A stretch of DNA of 6,819 bases, taken from contig CAKVEH010000071.1 of assembly GCA_934728205.1 (NCBI GenBank), positions 1 through 6,819 of the forward strand. The letters run 5' to 3'. The DNA is from an uncultured Helicobacteraceae bacterium (lineage in GTDB: Bacteria > Campylobacterota > Campylobacteria > Campylobacterales > Helicobacteraceae). Shown here piece by piece: positions 1 to 5,739 of this stretch (position 1 is the first letter of the stretch; each line of letters begins with the position of its first letter). The notes below the pieces were generated by a model, which saw only the letters and a list, made by a program, of their open reading frames with translations, made no database searches and was not told the DNA's origin. Made by a program: the position numbers and the translations under genes.

Positions 1-1
1 A

Positions 2-325
2 GCGGAAGGTGGCGATGCGTTCTCTGCGACACTTTTTAGCGGGGCGAAATATCGCTATGATGAGCCAAAAGATTGGCAGAGTTTGATTGATTGGTTTTTA
101 GCGCAGTTGCCTGAGATTCGCTCAAAACTTGGTAATTATGATTTGCCTCTTATTTGGACGGCGGATTTTATCCTTGATACAGATTCAGCAGGCAAAGATA
201 AATTCGTGCTAGGCGAGATAAACTGCTCTTGCGTAGGATTCACAAGTCCAGCGGAATTTATGGAAAAAATCGCGCTTATGGTGGGGGATAATATCGTCCA
301 AATCGTAAGTGAGAAAAAGGCGTAG
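2..325 (+). CDS. ATP-grasp-like protein, Cj0069 family (C-terminal part only)
   Basis: The reading frame is open from the first bases of the window and ends at TAG 323-325, so only the last 107 residues are present and the true start lies upstream. Near the end is WTADFILDT followed by FVLGEINCSCVGF (about residues 52-80 of the fragment). An acidic residue followed by an E-x-N pair (here D55, E72 and N74) is the usual metal/ATP-binding arrangement at the C-terminal end of ATP-grasp folds, as in glutathione-synthetase-like ligases. The fragment resembles, from memory, the conserved hypothetical protein Cj0069 of Campylobacter, whose substrate is unknown to me. No signal peptide or membrane segment is visible in this part. 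The stop lies only four bases before the receptor start, so the two genes are probably co-transcribed. Family assignment is moderately sure; a ligase activity is inference. Confidence 0.7.
   Translation, partial: AEGGDAFSATLFSGAKYRYDEPKDWQSLIDWFLAQLPEIRSKLGNYDLPLIWTADFILDTDSAGKDKFVLGEINCSCVGFTSPAEFMEKIALMVGDNIVQIVSEKKA
315..320 (+). promoter_or_regulatory. Ribosome binding site for the TonB receptor (AAAAGG)
   Basis: AAAAGG lies inside the last codons of the upstream gene, nine bases before ATG 330. It supports ATG 330 as the real start rather than the in-frame GTG at 368, which has only T-rich sequence upstream and no purine-rich site. Overlap with the end of the preceding gene suggests translational coupling. 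Confidence 0.6.
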
Positions 326-329
326 CACA

Positions 330-2542
330 ATGAAGTTAATAGTATTTTTTTTTTAATAATACTAAGCGTGATAGGTGTATCTTTAGCACAAGATGAAATC
401 CCTGTAAAACTTGATAAAAGCATAGTGAGTGCTTCGCGTGTGGATACACCTATCAACGAGGCTCCGGGCAATGTCAGTGTGGTTACACAAAGGCAAATCA
501 ATCTTCGTCCAAATTACAAATTTAGCGATACATTGCGTGGATTTGAGGGGCTGCAGCAGAGTAAATCGCGTGGTATGGATACCTTTGATGGCGTGAAGAT
601 TCGCGGATTAAGCGGTGCGGCGATAATGGTTGATGGCATTATGCTCAATGACATAAATAACAACACCAAAATGCTAACAGCGATGAGTGCTGATGATATA
701 GAGCAGGTGGAGGTGGTGCGAGGGGCATTTTCAAATATTTATGGCAGTGGTGCGGTTGCTGGGGCGATTAACTTCATCACAAGTATGCCAACAGCCTTTG
801 AGACAAGGGCGAGTTTTGGCTATGGGAGCGCACTAGGCACGGAGTTTGCCCCAAAGAATACATTCCGTGGATATGCGAGTGTGGGCGATGCGTTTTTAGA
901 GAAAAAACTACGAGTGAAACTCTCTTTTGGCACGACAAATTCACAAGGCTATGCGGCAGATTCTGTCGTAGTCAGTAATATAAATGACTATCAAGGTTGG
1001 AAGCCTACGCTAGATTCTAACACAGGAGCGATGAAGTATAATATCGGCGATATGGGGAATCAGGCGTATCAAACTTATGATAGTGCTTTGAAAGCGGAGT
1101 ATGACATTGGCGATGTGGGGACATTGAGTGGCTATGTGCGGTGGAATATGTATAGCTATGATCATAAAAATCAACGCACATTTCTAACCAAAGATGGCAA
1201 GCCAAGCTATGGGCAAAATAGCGATGTGGATAAAAATAAACCAGCCCCCATTCTCTATGGGCGACATATCGGCAAAGAGCAGTATCATCAGCTAGTGAGT
1301 GCGGTTGGCTATAAGCATTATCTACCAAATGATAGTCATATAGAAGTGAAGTTTTCACGCATTGATGGGTGGGATAAGTTTAATAACCCAGATGGCGGTA
1401 AAACCCCTGTCAGTGCGAATACAAGCATAAATGGCGGTGTAGGCTCACAAACAAATCACCGATATGAGACAAACAACCTTGATTTACTCTACCTTGCAAG
1501 TGTGAGTGAAAATCACAGAATCTTAAGCGGTGTGCAGTATCGGCACAATATTTACACGCAGACAAAAGACTACATAGCAAATTGGAAAGATTTTGGCTCG
1601 GCATCTCAGGGCAGGGCGACTTCGCAAGGCGGAAAAAGTGCAAGTGTGGGAGTATTTAGCGAGTGGCAGGGGAGCTTTGGGGAGCATTTTAGCACAAATA
1701 TCGGGGCGAGATATGACTATTGGAGGGGCTATGGCATATATAAAGATGCAGATAATTACGCTACAAATACCAAGCAAAGCTTTAGCCCTAAGGTATCTTT
1801 AAACTACGCTCCAAGCGATATAACGCGGTTTAAGACATCATTTGGGCAGGCTTTTAAAGCACCGACTTTCTCACAAATGTTTAGTAATAGAAAGCTGACG
1901 GATGGCACACCTGTGAAAGGAAATGCGCGCTTAAAGCCTGAAAATGTCATAAGTTTTGATGTGGGCTTTGAGCAAGACATTGTTTTGGGTGAAGATTATG
2001 GAGCGTTTAAAGTGTATTATTTTAATAATACAACGACAAATGCGATTATGCAGTATTCTACCACTTATGCTGATACCACAAAGCGAGGAATGTATGATAA
2101 TCTTGGAAAAAATCGCATACAAGGGATTGAAAGCTCTCTTATGTTGCCTTTTGGCTATGGTTTGAGTGTGCATTTAACCTATACTTTTATGGATTCTAAG
2201 ATTTTAAAAAGTGTGGAATCTGCCACGATTGGTAACAAGGTCGCTGGGATTCCATCGCATTTAGCGTATGGGGCGATTAACTATGATAAGGGGGCGTTTT
2301 ATGGCTCTTTTGGCGTGGAATACGCAAGTAAGCCCTATAAAAACGCGAACAATACACCTACGCCAAGTGGTGTATATGGAGCGACAGATAGCTATGCTAT
2401 TGCGGATTTGCGTTTAGGGTGGCGGATAAATAAGCATTTTGATGTAAGCTCAAATATCACAAACCTTTTTAACCACATTTATTATAGCTACTATCGTGCG
2501 AGTGGCAGGGCGTTTTTTGTCTCACTTGCTGGGAGATTTTAA
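330..2542 (+). CDS. TonB-dependent outer-membrane receptor, phase-variable, OFF as written
   Basis: This is a 22-strand-barrel type receptor that would import a metal chelate across the outer membrane using TonB/ExbBD energy. The main frame runs uninterrupted from the GTG at 368 (724 codons). In that numbering there is a TonB-box-like stretch (DKSIVSASR, 16-24), a plug domain to about 140 with IRGLSG, MVDGIMLND, VEVVRGAFSNIYGSGAVAGAINF, then a barrel ending in FVSLAGRF with the C-terminal Phe typical of outer-membrane proteins. FKAPTFSQMF and NARLKPENV are family motifs in the barrel. Starting at GTG 368 leaves almost no signal peptide. From ATG 330 the reading is MKLIVFFF then TAA (354-356). 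With 11 T it becomes MKLIVFFFLIILSVIGVSLA, cleaved before QDE, giving a 737-residue precursor. The ligand cannot be told from sequence; catecholate siderophore or haem are possibilities. Family is certain, expression state uncertain. Confidence 0.9.
345..354 (+). repeat. Poly-T tract (T10), predicted slipped-strand switch
   Basis: Ten consecutive T lie in codons 6-9 of the receptor gene counted from ATG 330. At T10 translation stops at TAA 354-356 after eight codons. T11 or T8 joins the start to the long downstream frame and makes a complete signal peptide with hydrophobic core and S-L-A cleavage site. The repeat encodes only Phe in the hydrophobic core, so gain or loss of whole codons would be tolerated. 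Homopolymeric tracts near gene starts are the standard phase-variation device in Helicobacter and Campylobacter. Confidence 0.8.
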
Positions 2543-2615
2543 ATAATGCCAAGAAACAATCCGCTTAAGTTGTCTTTGAGTCAAAATACAATTGCTCTAA
2601 ATCTACAATACTAGG

Positions 2616-3494
2616 TTAATGACAGCTTAGCGCGGGCACATAGCCATACGAGCGCAACCGAGCGACATCATTTTTTGGTGCTTCCCCTTGCGTAGTGAGG
2701 TAGTCTCCTAGCACTACGGCATTTATCCCGCAGTCATAGAGGGCTTTTTGATTCTTGCCAAAGATATGTTCTCTTCCGCCCGCTATCATTAGGCGTGTTT
2801 TTGGCAAGTATTCTCTGGCTAAAATCACGCACTCAAGGGCTTCTTGTTTGCTAAGTTTTTTTGTGCCAAGCGGTAGATTTGGATTGGCAATGTAAAAGTT
2901 GATAGGACTTGAATGTGGGGTAAGCAATTGGAGGGATTTTAGCAAACTCATTCTATGCTCCCAGCTCTCTCCAAGCCCAAAGATTCCCCCGCTACACAAT
3001 CCAAGCTCCGCACGCAAGGTATTCTCACAAGTCTCAAATCGTTCTGCCCAAGTGTGTGTGCTACAAATCTGGCTAAAAAACTCCTGCGCACTCTCTAAGT
3101 TGTGGTTGTAGCTATCCACGCCATTTTTTTTGAGATATTTAAGGGAATCTAAATCCGCCCTCCCACAGCACGCGATAATATGCAATCCCAAATCAGCCTT
3201 TTTAATGGCGTTAGCAGCTTGTGCGATATATTCACATTTTTTAGAATCTAACCCTCGACCTGAGGTAACCAAGCAAAATCCAAGCGCACCATACTCTGCT
3301 AGCGTTTTTGCTTCTTTGAGAATCTGCTCTATCGGTTTATTTTTATAAGTGTTTATGCCTGTGTTGTAATGCGAGGATTGCGTGCAGTATTTGCAGTCTT
3401 CTGCGCAGTTGCCTGATGTTACATTGCAAATTGAGCATAAAAAGATTTCTTTTGCTTTTTGGTTGGTTTGTGTGTTTTGTGGTGATACACTCAT
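2616..3494 (-). CDS. bioB: Biotin synthase BioB, short epsilonproteobacterial type
   Basis: This radical-SAM enzyme inserts sulfur into dethiobiotin to make biotin, the last step of the pathway, in the cytoplasm. It is 292 residues, shorter than the roughly 345 of E. coli but close to the H. pylori enzyme. The SAM-binding [4Fe-4S] motif is CAEDCKYC (Cys30, 34, 37). Residues matching the ligands of the second [2Fe-2S] cluster are present: Cys74 (GFCLVTSGR), Cys109 or 110 (IIACCGRADL), Cys167 (GLCSGGIFGLGE) and Arg241 (AGGREH). YNHNLES (129-135) is also conserved, so the enzyme looks intact. The first 15 residues form a polar extension absent, as I recall, from H. pylori BioB. ATG 3494 is kept because AAGGAG sits five bases before it. 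It is last in the gnnB-gnnA-bioB operon, nine bases behind gnnA, with no functional link to those genes evident. The conserved core, cluster ligands and length make the assignment secure. Confidence 0.96.
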   Translation of the reverse strand: MSVSPQNTQTNQKAKEIFLCSICNVTSGNCAEDCKYCTQSSHYNTGINTYKNKPIEQILKEAKTLAEYGALGFCLVTSGRGLDSKKCEYIAQAANAIKKADLGLHIIACCGRADLDSLKYLKKNGVDSYNHNLESAQEFFSQICSTHTWAERFETCENTLRAELGLCSGGIFGLGESWEHRMSLLKSLQLLTPHSSPINFYIANPNLPLGTKKLSKQEALECVILAREYLPKTRLMIAGGREHIFGKNQKALYDCGINAVVLGDYLTTQGEAPKNDVARLRSYGYVPALSCH

Positions 3495-3499
3495 TTTTT

Positions 3500-3506
3500 C
3501 TCCTTA
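3500..3506 (-). promoter_or_regulatory. bioB Shine-Dalgarno fused to the gnnA stop (TAAGGAG)
   Basis: On the minus strand the sequence TAAGGAG is followed by five A and then the bioB ATG. The TAA of this heptamer is the stop codon of gnnA, and AAGGAG is a near-perfect ribosome binding site. Stop and ribosome site share bases, so ribosomes ending gnnA stand directly on the bioB initiation region. Translational coupling is likely. Confidence 0.75.
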
Positions 3507-4475
3507 GTTGTTTTTTTGGTGGATAAGTTTTTGGATTTGGCTTGCTATAAGCATCGCATTTTTCCCATCTATTTCATTAGGTGGGCGCGTTTGTAATGTC
3601 TTGCCTCGCACCATTTCACTAAAATCAAGCAATTCTAAAAGCAAGGCTTCTTGTGCGCGCACCTCGATAGATTCTGAGCGAGAGGAAATTGAAATGTTAT
3701 GCAAATGTTGCTCAAGGGTTTGTTTATTGACAAGCACTTCTTTGCTTAAAAGATTGCAATCCACATACATATCCTCACAAGTTACGCTGATTTGGCGGAT
3801 TCTCTTTTCGGTTACGCGTGAGGCGGTAATGGTGCTAAAAGAGCCGTTTTTGTGCGTGAGATTCGCACGCGCGTATTCGATGATTCCATTCATTACTACG
3901 CCGTGCGCGTGGATTTCCTCGACTTCACCATTAAAAAGCAAACTCAAATCAATATCGTGAATCATCAAATCCATTACCACATCGACATCGGTTATGCGGT
4001 TGCTCATTTTGTTTGTGCGGGTAAAGTCAATGTTAAAGATTCTTGCGGAGTTTTTAAGAAGCTTTTTAAGCGTGTTAATAGCGGGATTGTATCGCTCTAT
4101 AAAGCCCACTTGAATGTTGAGATTTTTTTGCCTTGCTATTTCTACGATTGTTTGTGTGGTCTCAAGTGTGTCTGTTAAGGGCTTTTCGACAAAGATATGT
4201 TTGGTATGATTAGCGACTTTTTGGATATAGTCATAATGCGTAAATGTCGGCGTAACGATAATCACACCATCACTTTTGCTTACTTCGCCATCTAGCTTGT
4301 CTTCACTTTGCAGGGCTTTGAGGGAGAATTCATTCGCAGTTTTTTCTAGCAGCTCTTTATTGACATCATAGATAAATCCCACTTCGACATTTTTTAGCAT
4401 ATTGAGGTTGCGTAGGTGGTTTTGCCCCATTTTACCAATGCCTAAAAGCCCGATTTGCACAACTTTATTTTCCAT
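3504..4475 (-). CDS. gnnA: UDP-GlcNAc 3-dehydrogenase, Gfo/Idh/MocA family (GnnA-like)
   Basis: Predicted to oxidise the 3-hydroxyl of UDP-GlcNAc to a 3-keto sugar with NAD, for the neighbouring aminotransferase to convert to UDP-GlcNAc3N. The 323-residue protein has an N-terminal Rossmann fold (GLLGIGKMGQNH, residues 9-20, G-x-G-x-x-G), the family motif VEKPLTD with Lys98 (96-102), and then VGFIERYNPA (123-132) and DLMIHDIDL (169-177) in the substrate domain. The IERxNPA and HDID signatures are, from memory, those of UDP-GlcNAc 3-dehydrogenases such as GnnA of Acidithiobacillus and C. jejuni Cj0504c, rather than of WbpB-type UDP-GlcNAcA dehydrogenases. No signal peptide or membrane segment. 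ATG 4475 has AAGG six bases upstream. It follows gnnB after 16 bases and precedes bioB by nine. Superfamily is certain; the exact substrate is inferred from signatures and the partner gene. Confidence 0.8.
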   Translation of the reverse strand: MENKVVQIGLLGIGKMGQNHLRNLNMLKNVEVGFIYDVNKELLEKTANEFSLKALQSEDKLDGEVSKSDGVIIVTPTFTHYDYIQKVANHTKHIFVEKPLTDTLETTQTIVEIARQKNLNIQVGFIERYNPAINTLKKLLKNSARIFNIDFTRTNKMSNRITDVDVVMDLMIHDIDLSLLFNGEVEEIHAHGVVMNGIIEYARANLTHKNGSFSTITASRVTEKRIRQISVTCEDMYVDCNLLSKEVLVNKQTLEQHLHNISISSRSESIEVRAQEALLLELLDFSEMVRGKTLQTRPPNEIDGKNAMLIASQIQKLIHQKNN

Positions 4476-4491
4476 TATCTGCCTTGTATAT

Positions 4492-5616
4492 TTATTTTAG
4501 AGAATCTGTAATGCCATTAAGTGTTTGTATAATGTAATCTTGCTCCTCTTGTGAGAGAAAGGCACTAAAGGGGAGTGAAAAAATTTCTTTTGCTATTTTT
4601 TCGCTTATAGGGAAATCCCCCTCTTTATACCCAAGATAGCGCAAAGATTCTTGCAAATGCAAGGGAATGGGGTAATGCACGGCAGTCGGCACACCTTTTT
4701 GGTTAAGTCGCTCACATACACGCTCCCTTGCCCCATTTTTGGAGATTTGTGGATTGAGTCGCACGGAATATTGCGCATATACGCTTTCATAGTCCTGCGC
4801 GATAGTTGGCAGGATAAGATTCTTTAGATTATTGGCGTAGTGCTGTGCTTTTTGCTCGCGCGTCTTGCATTCTTTGGCAAAGTGCTTGAGCTTCACGCGT
4901 AAAATCGCACATTGCAGAGAATCTAATCTAGCATTAAGCCCAATGTATTTATGCACATAGCGCGCAGTCTGCCCGTGATTAAGCAGTGAGCCAATTTTGC
5001 TATCAAGATTCTCATCGTTGCAAAACACCGCACCTCCATCGCCATAACACCCAAGAGGCTTAGAGGGGAAGAAACTTGTCGTGCCAATGGTAGAGAGATT
5101 GCACGAGAATTTTTTCTTATATTTTGCGCCAAAACTTTGACAACCATCTTCGATTACGGGAATCTTATGAGAATTGGCAATGGAGTTAATGCTATCCATA
5201 TCCGCACATAGTCCATAGAGGCTTACGGGGATTATTGCTTTTGTGCGAGGGGTTATGGCAGATTCTAAATTTGCGGGGTTGATATTATAAGTGTGCTCAT
5301 CTATATCCACAAAAACAGGCTTGCCACCAAGTAATGCTATCATCTCTGCAGTAGCTATAAAAGTAAATGGTGTAGTGATGACTTCATCACCCTCTTTAAT
5401 ATCAAGTGCCATAAGGCTTAGTAAAAGTGCGTCTGTCCCGCTAGAGACTACGCGAGTGTATCTCGCACCACAAAATGCGCTCAGCTCCTCTTGCAACGCA
5501 TTCATATCATCACCCATTATGTATTGGGTAGAATCTAAGACATTTTCCATAGCCTTATCAATCTCTTCTTTGTAGGCTCTATACTGCGCGTTTAGGTTAA
5601 TAAAAGGGATTTTCAT
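4492..5616 (-). CDS. gnnB: PLP-dependent nucleotide-sugar 3-aminotransferase, DegT/DnrJ/EryC1 family (GnnB-like)
   Basis: Predicted to transfer an amino group (normally from glutamate) to the 3-keto sugar made by GnnA, giving UDP-2-acetamido-3-amino-2,3-dideoxyglucose. This precursor lets LpxA attach acyl chains by amide rather than ester bonds in lipid A. The 374-residue protein is full length for the family. Visible motifs are SSGTDALLL (58-66, phosphate binding), TPFTFIATAE (82-91), VIEDGCQSFGA with Asp157 and Gln160 binding PLP, and TSFFPSKPLGCYGDGGA (180-196) with Lys186 as the Schiff-base lysine. Later come HGQ (214-216), GLNARLDSLQCAIL (226-239) and GVPTAVHYPIPLH (308-320). These motifs also closely match WbpE/WlbC, which act on the uronic-acid form, so O-antigen sugar synthesis is the main alternative. 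ATG 5616 has AAAAGG seven bases upstream. It is the first gene of the operon. Family certain, substrate less so. Confidence 0.82.
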   Translation of the reverse strand: MKIPFINLNAQYRAYKEEIDKAMENVLDSTQYIMGDDMNALQEELSAFCGARYTRVVSSGTDALLLSLMALDIKEGDEVITTPFTFIATAEMIALLGGKPVFVDIDEHTYNINPANLESAITPRTKAIIPVSLYGLCADMDSINSIANSHKIPVIEDGCQSFGAKYKKKFSCNLSTIGTTSFFPSKPLGCYGDGGAVFCNDENLDSKIGSLLNHGQTARYVHKYIGLNARLDSLQCAILRVKLKHFAKECKTREQKAQHYANNLKNLILPTIAQDYESVYAQYSVRLNPQISKNGARERVCERLNQKGVPTAVHYPIPLHLQESLRYLGYKEGDFPISEKIAKEIFSLPFSAFLSQEEQDYIIQTLNGITDSLK

Positions 5617-5644
5617 ATCTTTGCCTTTTGTAGAAATTAGTGCA

Positions 5645-5650
5645 ATTTTA
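5645..5650 (-). promoter_or_regulatory. Probable sigma-70 -10 box for the gnnB-gnnA-bioB operon (TAAAAT)
   Basis: Reading the minus strand, TAAAAT lies 28 bases before the gnnB ATG, inside AT-rich sequence. Epsilonproteobacterial sigma-70 promoters typically have a TAtAAT-like -10 box and no firm -35, so the lack of a clear -35 is not a concern. It would give a leader of about 20 bases, just enough for the AAAAGG ribosome site at 5624-5629. This is a single-box match and therefore tentative. Confidence 0.4.
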
Positions 5651-5662
5651 CCAAAATTCCAT

Positions 5663-5688
5663 TAAAGTTTTATTTATTCGCCCGATTT
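5663..5688 (+). promoter_or_regulatory. Sigma-28 (FliA) type promoter of flaA
   Basis: TAAAGTTT (5663-5670) is followed after 10 bases by CCCGATTT (5681-5688). The enterobacterial sigma-28 consensus is TAAAGTTT, 11 bases, GCCGATAA, so the -35 element is exact and the -10 keeps the CCGAT core. Transcription would start near 5694-5696, giving a leader of about 45 bases. Sigma-28 control makes flaA a late flagellar gene, consistent with flaA of H. pylori and C. jejuni. No sigma-54 GG/GC pair was seen here. Confidence 0.75.
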
Positions 5689-5697
5689 AGACTACAA

Positions 5698-5718
5698 CTT
5701 GTCGCACGGAAGCGCAAG
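5698..5718 (+). promoter_or_regulatory. flaA leader hairpin with ACGGAA loop, candidate CsrA site
   Basis: CTTG (5698-5701) pairs with CAAG (5715-5718), and CGC (5703-5705) pairs with GCG (5712-5714), with T5702 as a single bulge. The loop is ACGGAA (5706-5711). A GGA presented in a hexaloop on a short stem is the preferred binding form of CsrA/RsmA. It begins only a few bases after the predicted transcription start. In C. jejuni the flaA leader is the main CsrA target, with FliW relieving repression; the same role here is inference. Confidence 0.6.
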
Positions 5719-5728
5719 ATTTAAACAC

Positions 5729-5734
5729 AAGGAG
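5729..5734 (+). promoter_or_regulatory. flaA Shine-Dalgarno (AAGGAG), second candidate CsrA site
   Basis: AAGGAG lies five bases before ATG 5740. Its context, ACACAAGGAGT, resembles the CsrA consensus ACAAGGAUGU, so bound CsrA would cover the ribosome site. A weak stem TTTA (5720-5723) with TAAA (5735-5738) could hold the GGA in a loop, but an all-AT four-pair stem may not be stable alone. Confidence 0.6.
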
Positions 5735-5739
5735 TAAAA

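Noticed and set aside
368..370. GTG as the receptor start codon
   Set aside because: It lacks a ribosome binding site and would leave a seven-residue stub (MIGVSLA) before the mature protein, too short to export an outer-membrane receptor. ATG 330 plus a tract shift explains everything better.
1017..1358. Open frame on the minus strand across the receptor gene
   Set aside because: It lies wholly inside the receptor coding region, has no recognisable domain or ribosome site, and the protein composition (His, Tyr, Ser rich) is typical of a shadow frame.
2543..2615. Bidirectional terminator between the convergent receptor and bioB genes
   Set aside because: Only a weak ACAA/TTGT pairing with a ten-base loop and no adjacent T run was seen. 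No convincing stem could be drawn, and no other feature is visible in this gap.
3123..3130. A run of eight T (eight A on the coding strand) inside bioB as another phase switch
   Set aside because: The gene is in frame and complete, the run encodes a normal Lys-Lys-Asn stretch in the middle of the protein, and eight is near the length expected by chance in AT-rich DNA.
3508..3960. 150-codon plus-strand frame opposite gnnA
   Set aside because: Antisense to a well-conserved dehydrogenase, with no recognisable motifs and no clear ribosome site. It is a shadow of gnnA codon use.
5617..5739. Sigma-54 promoter ahead of the flagellin, as for flaB genes
   Set aside because: No GG-N10-GC element is present at a suitable place, while a good sigma-28 match is. 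The protein also resembles FlaA rather than FlaB.
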